A stretch of 64,000 bases of DNA from Zhongshania antarctica (GTDB taxonomy: Bacteria > Pseudomonadota > Gammaproteobacteria > Pseudomonadales > Spongiibacteraceae): contig NZ_JACHHW010000001.1 of assembly GCF_014202945.1 (NCBI RefSeq), positions 310,001-374,000 on the forward strand. The letters run 5' to 3'. How positions within the stretch are numbered: the stretch's first letter is position 1; each line of letters opens with the position of its first letter. The translations under genes were made by a program, and so were the position numbers. Under the pieces are notes generated by a model. It worked only from the letters and a program-made list of their open reading frames with translations. It was not told the DNA's origin and ran no database searches. Of this stretch, positions 1-6,859 are shown in pieces.

Positions 1-1
1 T

Positions 2-250
2 CATTGCCCAATTCCACTGAGGGAGGAGTTTTTAAGCTCGATTCGTGACGCAATGAAACCCTGCGCCTATTTGGTGATTCGCGACCACGACGAAAGCTGG
101 ACGTACAACGCCGCTGAGTTACGCCATTTTTACAGTTTAAGGTTCTTAGACAATTGGCTGAGTAATTCTGGCTTTTTAGGGGATGGCCGCCGACTTTATC
201 AAAGTGGCGACCCCACCCATAATGCCTTAATGGTATACCGCAAAGCCTAA
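2..250 (+). CDS. C-terminal end of a probable SAM-dependent methyltransferase (cut by window edge)
   Basis: The frame is open from the first bases of the window to the stop at 250, so the ATG at 53 is probably internal and this is the last ~82 residues of a longer gene. The ending, GDGRRLYQSGDPTHNALMVY, resembles the C-terminal tail of class I SAM-dependent methyltransferases, where a late strand carries a GDP-x-x-N-x-L element. The SAM-binding motif would lie outside the window, so the catalytic assignment is an inference from the tail alone. It could instead be a stand-alone 65-residue protein starting at 53, but GGGAGGAG at about 21-28 is too far from that ATG to support it. Confidence 0.45.
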   Translation, partial: HCPIPLREEFLSSIRDAMKPCAYLVIRDHDESWTYNAAELRHFYSLRFLDNWLSNSGFLGDGRRLYQSGDPTHNALMVYRKA

Positions 251-338
251 TTCTCATTCCGTAACGACACCGGTTTCTAAGATTTGCGGTCTTTCCCAAA
301 TCTGCTGCTAGACTCAAGGTAGCAAGGGAGACTTCGCT

Positions 339-845
339 ATGATTGATATCCGCAATAAAGAGCAGGGTTCAGAGATTATCCTACGCCCCAATTGCTCGGC
401 AGACTGGTCGGAAAACCGGCGTATCATTCAGACCATCATGCTTTTTAATGCCGTACTCGGCATGTGCTTTGCTGCTAATGGGGCGTGGTTGGTTCTACCG
501 TTTATCGGGCTAGAAATGCTGCTGCTATGGCTAGTGCTCGCAGCGGTGTTCCGCAAGCTGCAAGCCCAGGAGGTTGTCAGTCTTGACCCGCAAAACCTGA
601 GTATTGACGTTGGCCATCACTGCTGTGAGCATCATTGGCAGTGGCCAAGGCAATCCAGCTTCGTCTTAGTCACCGTTCTCCCCCACCCTTGGGATCCTTT
701 GCAAATCAGTATTAGCCATTGCGGCGAGTGCGTGAGCATTGGAGATTTTTTAAATAAAGACGATAGCCGAGAATTACTGAGCGCACTGCGCAATAACGGT
801 CTGCCGGTCAGGCATTATTGTGGCCTGAGCACCATAGAAGCCTGA
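339..845 (+). CDS. DUF2244 family integral membrane protein
   Basis: A 168-residue protein matching the DUF2244 pattern: a charged N-terminus rich in asparagine and tryptophan, two close hydrophobic segments at about residues 30-50 and 52-72 forming a membrane hairpin, then a soluble beta-rich C-terminal part. AGGGAGA lies 8 bases before the ATG and fixes the start. The biochemical role of DUF2244 is unknown; in many proteobacteria the gene sits near cytochrome oxidase genes, but no such genes are visible here. The following gene is on the opposite strand with a short convergent gap. Confidence 0.7.
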   Translation: MIDIRNKEQGSEIILRPNCSADWSENRRIIQTIMLFNAVLGMCFAANGAWLVLPFIGLEMLLLWLVLAAVFRKLQAQEVVSLDPQNLSIDVGHHCCEHHWQWPRQSSFVLVTVLPHPWDPLQISISHCGECVSIGDFLNKDDSRELLSALRNNGLPVRHYCGLSTIEA

Positions 846-901
846 GCGCCTCTAAAAACAGCCTTTACCCGACAGGGAGGCGATGTTAAAACTCTTAAGT
901 T

Positions 902-1774
902 TTAGGGCAGTACGTTGATTGCCAAGCTACCTAAGCCGGCAATCTCACCTTCGCACCGACCCGCCTGCAGCGGCAGCATTTGACCAATTGCACCGGTTAA
1001 TAACCACTGATCTGGATAAATAACCCAGCCCTGCGCCACTCGGTCGTTAATTAAAGCCAACAAATTCTGCCATTGCCCACCGAGTATATCGCCACTGACG
1101 GCCGACAATATCACGTCATTATTGCAGCTCAGCTTAACGGCGAAGGTGTCAATATCAAACCCCTTAGTGGACGCTAAGTTCTGGAGCGCTTTCGCCTCGC
1201 CTACGACAAAACTGTGTGCTGCAGCATTTGCGCGCACAATACCTAAAGCGCCCTCGGCTGGACTACGCAACAGCCCCAGATCCGGCAATTCAAATGCGGG
1301 CGCAACGTCGGCAATCAGCACTTTTAAACTGGCAATATCGGCAATTTCACCGCTGACGGTTTGTGTTAACCGAAAAGCCATTTCCAGTTCGATCATTCCG
1401 CGACCAAAGACCGACAGCTGTATGGGCTTTTCACTCGCAATTTTTGTATAGGGGGGTAAAACCCCAAACACCGCGCGGTCACTATTAAACCTTTTCTGGC
1501 CCGCGCTGGAGGTTAGCCCGGCTTTAAAGCCAGCGGGACTAAGACCATCTAAACGGATAAACATGGCATCGTGCTGCTCTGCATAGGCACGCCGCCACGC
1601 GTCTTCACTAAAAGACTGATTCTCTGCACTCGACTCTGGTGCTAATGCGTCTTCTTGTGCCAAGGCCTCGGCGTGCACCATTAGCGATGCGCCGCCAACA
1701 AACAAAAGAGTTCCCATCAACGCGAATCTCATTGCGCTCGAAGCCTGTTTTACTACAATGCACAAGCCTTGCAT
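902..1774 (-). CDS. Exported 2-keto-4-pentenoate hydratase-like protein
   Basis: Start taken at 1774, where AGAGGTGA sits just upstream; longer frames run into the preceding gene. Residues ~15-35 are hydrophobic and end at an Ala-rich site (VHAEALA), a plausible Sec signal peptide. The mature part follows the 2-keto-4-pentenoate hydratase/MhpD fold: an E-x-E pair in MIELEMAF and a further Glu in APAFELPDL match the three acidic metal ligands of MhpD. The block VILSAVSGDILGGQWQNL and the ending LLTGAIGQMLPLQAG...GLGSLAINV match the conserved C-terminal half. These enzymes hydrate 2-hydroxydienoates in the cytoplasm during aromatic degradation, so an exported member is unusual. The gene lies 31 bases behind the SIMPL gene on the same strand, probably as one operon. 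Substrate unknown. Confidence 0.6.
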   Translation of the reverse strand: MQGLCIVVKQASSAMRFALMGTLLFVGGASLMVHAEALAQEDALAPESSAENQSFSEDAWRRAYAEQHDAMFIRLDGLSPAGFKAGLTSSAGQKRFNSDRAVFGVLPPYTKIASEKPIQLSVFGRGMIELEMAFRLTQTVSGEIADIASLKVLIADVAPAFELPDLGLLRSPAEGALGIVRANAAAHSFVVGEAKALQNLASTKGFDIDTFAVKLSCNNDVILSAVSGDILGGQWQNLLALINDRVAQGWVIYPDQWLLTGAIGQMLPLQAGRCEGEIAGLGSLAINVLP

Positions 1775-1805
1775 TCCATCACCTCTTTGCTTTTTTGGTA
1801 AGTAT

Positions 1806-2537
1806 TCAATCAGACAAATAATACTCCACCGTAGAGACCACCCGCACCTTTTTAACGTGGGGATTATTTTTATCGCGATCTTCAATAGTGAACTGCCCCT
1901 GCGAGGCGCGTTTAATCTTACCCAAAACACTATCAGAATCGGCGGCAAATTTCTCAGCCACAGCCCGTGCTTCCCGGGTCGCTTCTTCGATCATCGCGGG
2001 CTTAATCTCGTTTAAGCGGGTAAATAAATACTCGGTTTGCGCTTGATAATTATTGCCGGTAAAGGCAATACCCTGCTTACCCAGTGCTGATAGCTGCTTG
2101 CTCACCGTGCGCACTCGCTCAATATCTTCAGAATAAACCGTTACCGTCTGCTCGGCGGTATAACGGAACTCCGCATTAACATTGCCGCCGTATTGCTGGG
2201 CAGACTTATCCGTAATTGCTGGGGCCGACACGGTGACTTCCTCAGGTTTAAAGCCCTTTTCCAACAAAAATCCTTGAATCGTTGCAATGCGCTGATCCAG
2301 CAAGGTATAAAGTTTGGGAAGATCATTATTGGCCTCAGTGAACAAAATAGGCCAAATCACGACGTCGGCTGGGTATTCCCGCTCAGATAAGCCCTTTACC
2401 GCCACACTGCGCTCCAATTGGCGGTAATCGACGGCTGCTTTACCCATTAATAAGCCAAAAACAGACAATCCCAATACCAACGCCAGCCCCAAAATCACTG
2501 CACTTTTACTATTTTCATTACTGCTATTCACAGTCAA
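1806..2537 (-). CDS. SIMPL domain-containing (DUF541) membrane-anchored protein
   Basis: 243 residues with one N-terminal membrane segment (about residues 13-33) followed by a periplasmic SIMPL/DUF541 domain. Recognisable features are the opening strand RSVAVKGLSEREYPADVVIW, the central TAEQTVTVYSEDIERV region, and the AREARAVAEKFAADSDSVLG helix that ends family members. SIMPL proteins occur widely in bacterial envelopes and their biochemical function is not settled; some are linked to stress resistance. It is first in a probable operon with the exported hydratase-like gene, so the two products may work in the same compartment. Confidence 0.8.
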   Translation of the reverse strand: MTVNSSNENSKSAVILGLALVLGLSVFGLLMGKAAVDYRQLERSVAVKGLSEREYPADVVIWPILFTEANNDLPKLYTLLDQRIATIQGFLLEKGFKPEEVTVSAPAITDKSAQQYGGNVNAEFRYTAEQTVTVYSEDIERVRTVSKQLSALGKQGIAFTGNNYQAQTEYLFTRLNEIKPAMIEEATREARAVAEKFAADSDSVLGKIKRASQGQFTIEDRDKNNPHVKKVRVVSTVEYYLSD

Positions 2538-2554
2538 CTCCTTGTTATTACCGA

Positions 2555-3028
2555 TTAATCCACTTGTGCTATGGGCGCCAACAGACCGCGGGTCAAATCC
2601 AATAAATCCTGTGCCGCTAATTCAATCTCCAAGCCCCGCCGCCCGGCACTCACAAAAATCGTGGCAAACCCCGCCGCTGACTCGTCGAGCACGGTCGGCA
2701 ATTGCCGTTTTTGCCCGAGTGGGCTTACCCCACCCAGCACATAGCCGCTGGAGCGCTCAACATCGGCCGGCGCCGCCATTGCGACCTTCTTTACCTTTAA
2801 GGCTTTCGCCATGGCCTTTAAATTTAGCTGCCCCGCCACCGGCACTACCGCAACCGCCAAACCTTTAGGCTCTTGAGCTACCACCAAGGTTTTAAACACC
2901 TGCGCAGGATTCAAGCCAAGCTTCTCAACCGCCTCAAGACCATAGGAATGACTAGCAGGGTCGTGACTATACTCATGCATGGTATGGGTAATTTTGTGCT
3001 TTTTGGCGAGGTTAATGGCTGGTGTCAT
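2555..3028 (-). CDS. ybaK: Cys-tRNA(Pro)/Cys-tRNA(Cys) deacylase YbaK
   Basis: 157 residues, the usual length for YbaK/EbsC trans-editing proteins. The sequence opens with MTPAINLAKKHKITHTMHEY and contains VFKTLVVA, AVVPVAGQLNLKAMAKAL and the glycine-rich YVLGGVSPLGQKRQLPTVLD block, in which the Gly-Gly-x-Ser-Pro-x-Gly loop binds the 3' end of tRNA. The lysine in FKTLV corresponds to the essential Lys of the family. It hydrolyses cysteine wrongly attached to tRNA(Pro). It ends 17 bases before the SIMPL gene on the same strand. Divergent from rimO, with a repeat element in the shared upstream region. Confidence 0.92.
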   Translation of the reverse strand: MTPAINLAKKHKITHTMHEYSHDPASHSYGLEAVEKLGLNPAQVFKTLVVAQEPKGLAVAVVPVAGQLNLKAMAKALKVKKVAMAAPADVERSSGYVLGGVSPLGQKRQLPTVLDESAAGFATIFVSAGRRGLEIELAAQDLLDLTRGLLAPIAQVD

Positions 3029-3080
3029 GTGGGTTGCTCCCTGCTATCTCAGATTGACTGTTGTGCTATTGCGGAGTTCC

Positions 3081-3110
3081 CGTCCGACGTCTGGCGTCTG
3101 ACGTCGGACG
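3081..3110. repeat. GTCNGAC tandem palindromic element, copy 1
   Basis: Thirty bases made of four 7-mers on the pattern GTCNGAC (one degenerate), so the whole unit is nearly self-complementary. A second copy at 11584-11613 matches at 27 of 30 positions. This copy lies between the divergent ybaK and rimO genes. Confidence 0.75.
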
Positions 3111-3207
3111 ACCTCCAGCCACGATTCCGCGCCACTAATCACAGAAACATAGGCGCCAGCCCCCCAATCCGGTAAAATGCGCCGCTTAAAGCATTTCAGA
3201 GGTTTCT

Positions 3208-4521
3208 ATGACCAATCCCAAAGTCGGTTTCGTGAGTTTAGGCTGCCCAAAAGCGCTGGTGGACTCCGAGCGCATTCTCACCCAACTGCGCATGGAGGGC
3301 TACGATATTGTGCCCACTTATGATGACGCCGACGTGGTGGTGGTCAATACCTGTGGTTTTATCGACAGCGCTAAGCAGGAATCGCTAGACGCCATTGGTG
3401 AAGCCCTCAAGGCAAACGGTAAGGTTATTGTCACTGGCTGCATGGGCGACGACGCCAAAATTCGCGCAGTACACCCCAATGTATTGGCGGTTAGCGGCCC
3501 CGCGGCTTACGAAGAAGTGGTCGGCGCAGTGCACGAATGGGCGCCGCCAGTAGTAAACCACGACCCCTTTGTCGATTTAGTGCCGCCCCAAGGCATTAAG
3601 CTCACGCCCCGTCACTACGCCTATTTAAAAATTTCCGAAGGCTGCAACCATCGCTGTAGTTTCTGCATTATTCCGTCGATGCGCGGGGACCTAGTTAGCC
3701 GCCCCATTGGTAGCGTGCTCGAAGAAGCAAAGCGCTTGGTTGATGCCGGTGTGCGCGAGATTCTGGTGGTTTCCCAAGATACCAGTGCTTACGGCCTAGA
3801 CACCAAGTACAAGCTCGATTTCTGGAATGGCCAGCCGATTAAAACCCGCATGTTAGAACTGTGCGAGGCGCTGGGCGAAATGGGTGTGTGGGTGCGCCTA
3901 CACTATGTTTACCCCTATCCCCATGTCGACAATGTCATTCCGCTCATGGCCGAGGGCAAAATTCTGCCCTATTTGGACATTCCTTTTCAGCACGCCAGCC
4001 CCAAAGTGCTAAAGGCCATGAAACGTCCAGCGCATCAGGAAAAGACCCTCGATCGCATTAAAAAATGGCGTGAAATCTGTCCGGATCTGGTGATTCGCTC
4101 AACCTTTATCGTCGGTTTCCCCGGCGAGACCGAGGAAGACTTCCAAATTCTGCTCGACTGGCTACAAGAAGCTCAACTCGACCGCGTCGGTTGTTTTGAA
4201 TACTCGCCGGTCGAAGGCGCCACCGCCAATGATCTGGAAGACCACGTTCCGGACGATGTTAAAAAAGACCGCTGGCAGCGGTTTATGGTAGTCGCTCAAG
4301 AAATCTCTGCCCAGCGCCTGCGCGCGAAAATCGGTACTCAGCAAGAAATTCTCATCGACACCGTAGATGAAGAAGGCGCTATTGGCCGCAGTGTGGCCGA
4401 CGCCCCTGAGATCGACGGCAAGGTTTACTTAGACGGCTTCACCGACGTGAAACCCGGCGATGCCTTGGTGGTAAATATCATCGACTCAGACGACTACGAT
4501 TTGTGGGCTAAACCCGCTTAA
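3208..4521 (+). CDS. rimO: Ribosomal protein S12 methylthiotransferase RimO
   Basis: 437 residues with the MiaB/RimO arrangement. The N-terminal UPF0004 domain has its three cluster cysteines in [21 protein letters not shown] and VTGCMG. The radical SAM domain has the CX3CX2C motif CNHRCSFC at residues 146-153, and a TRAM-like domain closes the protein. The [12 protein letters not shown] signature and the length separate RimO from MiaB. It adds a methylthio group to the conserved aspartate of ribosomal protein S12 using two 4Fe-4S clusters. AGAGG precedes the ATG. Its stop overlaps the next start (TAATG), so rsmE is translationally coupled. Confidence 0.95.
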   Translation: MTNPKVGFVSLGCPKALVDSERILTQLRMEGYDIVPTYDDADVVVVNTCGFIDSAKQESLDAIGEALKANGKVIVTGCMGDDAKIRAVHPNVLAVSGPAAYEEVVGAVHEWAPPVVNHDPFVDLVPPQGIKLTPRHYAYLKISEGCNHRCSFCIIPSMRGDLVSRPIGSVLEEAKRLVDAGVREILVVSQDTSAYGLDTKYKLDFWNGQPIKTRMLELCEALGEMGVWVRLHYVYPYPHVDNVIPLMAEGKILPYLDIPFQHASPKVLKAMKRPAHQEKTLDRIKKWREICPDLVIRSTFIVGFPGETEEDFQILLDWLQEAQLDRVGCFEYSPVEGATANDLEDHVPDDVKKDRWQRFMVVAQEISAQRLRAKIGTQQEILIDTVDEEGAIGRSVADAPEIDGKVYLDGFTDVKPGDALVVNIIDSDDYDLWAKPA

Positions 4522-5234
4522 TGAATCTGCTGCTACTGCAGCCTGAAGACTTAGGCAACCATACCAATTGCATTAGGCTAAACGATGCCCGCGCAGCACA
4601 TATTCGCAATGTGCTGCGCGCCGCAACTGGTGACACCCTCAAAATCGGTTTACTCAACGGCCTCACTGGCAGCGCGACCATCACCGCGATGACTGACGCC
4701 GGTATTAGCCTGGAATTTGAACTGCACACCCCGCCACCGGCAAAACTACCCCTAACACTGCTCTTAGCCCTACCCAGACCGAAGATGGCCAGACGAATTA
4801 TTCGCGCCGCCACTGAATTGGGCGTAGCCGAGATCATTCTGTTAAACAGCTATCGCGTCGAAAAAAGCTATTGGCAAAGCCCGCTAGTCAGCGACGAAAC
4901 ACTGCACAAAGCCATGTTGGAAGGGCTGGAACAAGCTGGCGACACCCTATTGCCAATACTACGAAGAGCCACCCGCTTTAAACCCTTTGTTGAAGACGAA
5001 CTGCCAAGCCTACTGGAAGACAAAATGGGCTTACTAGCGCACCCTTATGCCAACCTAGGCCCACCACAATCTGTTAAACAAAATTGCCTACTCGCCATTG
5101 GGCCAGAGGGCGGCTTCATTCCCTACGAATGTGACAAACTTATCGCAGCTGGCATGCAAAGCTTTAGCCTTGGCCCACGTATTTTAAAAACAGAGACTGC
5201 GGTATCTACCTTGATCGGGCGCTTATTTTTATAA
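4521..5234 (+). CDS. rsmE: 16S rRNA (uracil1498-N3)-methyltransferase RsmE
   Basis: 237 residues with the RsmE/SPOUT layout: an N-terminal PUA-like domain (HIRNVLRAATGDTLKIG) and a C-terminal knotted methyltransferase domain ending with AIGPEGGFIPYECDKLIAAG and FSLGPRILKTETAVSTLIG. The GPEGG and LGPRILKTETA motifs bind SAM and are diagnostic. It methylates U1498 in the decoding region of 16S rRNA. The start codon overlaps the rimO stop by one base, so both ribosome-modifying enzymes come from one transcript. Confidence 0.95.
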   Translation: MNLLLLQPEDLGNHTNCIRLNDARAAHIRNVLRAATGDTLKIGLLNGLTGSATITAMTDAGISLEFELHTPPPAKLPLTLLLALPRPKMARRIIRAATELGVAEIILLNSYRVEKSYWQSPLVSDETLHKAMLEGLEQAGDTLLPILRRATRFKPFVEDELPSLLEDKMGLLAHPYANLGPPQSVKQNCLLAIGPEGGFIPYECDKLIAAGMQSFSLGPRILKTETAVSTLIGRLFL

Positions 5235-5276
5235 TCCTAATTTCAGCACAATTTACCGCAGAGCACGCTCCAGATA

Positions 5277-5528
5277 CTACAAACGGTCCTGACCAACAAA
5301 CATTTCATCACCCACCGAGAATCTCGGCGCACCAAACTCATGGCGCTCTATGGCCTCATTGGCAATCGCTTTTAAACGATCTTTCACCGCATCTTTCTCG
5401 CATATGGCAAGTACCGCTGCCAGATCAAAGCCTGCAGAAACCAAAACCTCGTTCACGCCTTCTGGCGCCGTCATGTCTTTTCCGTCGACCCAAAGTGTCG
5501 TAAAAACGGCGCTGATGTAGTCATGAAA
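5277..5528 (-). pseudogene. Remnant of a 2-hydroxychromene-2-carboxylate isomerase (DsbA-like)
   Basis: The minus strand holds only the C-terminal ~84 codons of a DsbA/GST-kappa family isomerase. The frame upstream of the ATG at 5474 still reads FHDYISAVFTTLWVDGKD, the usual lead-in to the family C-terminus, and it ends with EFGAPRFSVGDEMFVGQDRL, close to the conserved GAPTFxVxGExFWGQDRL. The catalytic N-terminal half is gone, an in-frame TGA lies at about 5556-5558, and the family's last residues after DRL are missing. No ribosome-binding site supports the internal ATG. This is best read as a decayed copy left between two intact genes. Such isomerases act in naphthalene-type aromatic degradation. 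Confidence 0.65.
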
Positions 5529-5603
5529 CCTCTGATTGAAATTTCTATACGATCGTCACTCTGCTAAAATACCTATTTTACCGCCAAGTAACAGGATCAA
5601 CCC

Positions 5604-6479
5604 ATGGCCTTTACTGATAAAACCGCCGTACCCTACAGCGGCGATGATCTTGTTCGCTATATTGAAAAGGCTTTACAAGTTAAGCCCCCAGCCTCACGCA
5701 TGGTTAGGCTTGTAGACAAAGTCATTAAGCGGATGTTCGAGCCCAAACTTATCGGCACTGAGAATATCCCCAAGCAACCCTGCCTATTTATTGCCAATCA
5801 CGCTATTTACGCTGTAGACGGTCCGATTATTGGCCTGCCAATGCTCATGGAACAAAAACGGTTTTTACGACCGCTCAGCGATAAATTCTTGTGGAACTCA
5901 CTCAATGAGAATCTGCTACTCAACAACGGTATTGTTATTGGCCACCCAGACGTATGTACGGCGCTAATGGAAAACGGCAGCGATTTACTGGTGTTTCCCG
6001 GCGGCGCCCACGAAGCAACCAAGCCAGCTGAAGATAAATACAAACTGCTCTGGAAGGAGCGTTACGGCTTTATCAAGCTCGCCGCTAAGCACGGCTATAC
6101 CATAGTGCCCACGGCCATTGTCGGCCCAGAAGAGTTTTACGGTCATTTGATTGAAGGCCAGGATCTCCCCAACACGCTGATTGGTCGCGCGTTAAAGCGA
6201 TTGGGGGTTATCACAGAAAATACTCGGAGCGACTTATTCGGCCCAGTGCCTGTAGGCGTATTCGGCACATTGATCCCGAAACCCCAGAAATGCTATATCC
6301 AGTTTGCCCCACCCCTCGACCTAAGCAAATACAAGGGCAAGCGGCTCGCGCAAAAAACCATGGTTAGCCTCAGAGAACAGGTCGCCGGCGCGATTGATGG
6401 AATGATACCGCCCTTGCTAGAACGCCGTGACGAAGAATCTGCGAACATGGGTCAGATTCGCCGCCTGCTTACTCGCTAG
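5604..6479 (+). CDS. Lysophospholipid acyltransferase family protein (PlsC-like)
   Basis: 291 residues with the acyltransferase H-x4-D motif in ANHAIYAVDGP (about residues 71-79) and the later glycine-rich block LLVFPGGAHEATKP, which corresponds to the FPEGTRS-type substrate motif of PlsC-like enzymes; here it reads FPGGAHE, as in the diacylglycerol/wax-type branch. There is no clear membrane-spanning segment. It probably transfers acyl groups to a glycerolipid at the inner membrane; substrate unknown. AGGATCA precedes the ATG. A hairpin without a T-run lies just downstream (6496-6514). Confidence 0.75.
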   Translation: MAFTDKTAVPYSGDDLVRYIEKALQVKPPASRMVRLVDKVIKRMFEPKLIGTENIPKQPCLFIANHAIYAVDGPIIGLPMLMEQKRFLRPLSDKFLWNSLNENLLLNNGIVIGHPDVCTALMENGSDLLVFPGGAHEATKPAEDKYKLLWKERYGFIKLAAKHGYTIVPTAIVGPEEFYGHLIEGQDLPNTLIGRALKRLGVITENTRSDLFGPVPVGVFGTLIPKPQKCYIQFAPPLDLSKYKGKRLAQKTMVSLREQVAGAIDGMIPPLLERRDEESANMGQIRRLLTR

Positions 6480-6495
6480 TAAAACTCGGTTAAAA

Positions 6496-6514
6496 TGGCG
6501 CTTATTTAGCGCCA
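6496..6514 (+). terminator. Hairpin after the acyltransferase gene
   Basis: Seven perfect base pairs (TGGCGCT/AGCGCCA) around a TATTT loop, 16 bases after the stop. No U-tract follows, so it may stabilise the mRNA end rather than terminate on its own. It overlaps the end of the decayed gene on the other strand. Confidence 0.35.
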
Positions 6515-6793
6515 GCTCTCATTCAATTTATCTAAAACTTTGCGACCAGGGCACAGCCCCGCCGCACCGAAATCCCGCAACGGGGTTTTGCTGGTGCCGA
6601 GAATTCCGTGTAAATCTTGGGATTTTTCGTCCATATACAATAAGCCAGTGAGGATTTAATCCTTGGCTTTGTAATCTTTAATCAAACGCAACGCCGAGCG
6701 GCGGCTGGTGATATCTCACTCGGGGTCGGCTTTATGCAAGTGCACCACCGACCGTATTCCCTCCATTTTTGCGTTTTGTCTCTGGGAGAAACC
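6506..6793 (-). pseudogene. Remnant of a 2-oxoacid:ferredoxin oxidoreductase beta subunit
   Basis: One minus-strand frame across the gap before acnA reads like a real protein C-terminus for ~96 codons. In order it gives KMEGIRSVVHLHKADPE, an in-frame TGA (6716-6718), ITSRRSALRLIKDYKAKD, an in-frame TAA (6656-6658), ILTGLLYMDEKSQDLHGIL, then TPLRDFGAAGLCPGRKVLDK and a natural stop at 6506-6508. The LTGLLY...DLH...TPL...LCPG series matches the end of the thiamine-diphosphate-binding beta subunit of 2-oxoglutarate/2-oxoacid:ferredoxin oxidoreductases. Everything upstream, including the cofactor sites, is missing. The frame is otherwise intact, so decay looks fairly recent. Assigned by eye from the C-terminal motif series. 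Confidence 0.55.
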
Positions 6794-6859
6794 TGCTTTT
6801 TCAGCCGTCTGTGCTAGGGTAAGCGATGCACATACGACTAAGCTCATAGGAGTTCACCC

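Noticed and set aside
902-1948. Longer start of the hydratase-like protein at 1948
   Set aside because: It would overlap the SIMPL gene by ~140 bases, while AGAGGTGA before 1774 gives a good start.
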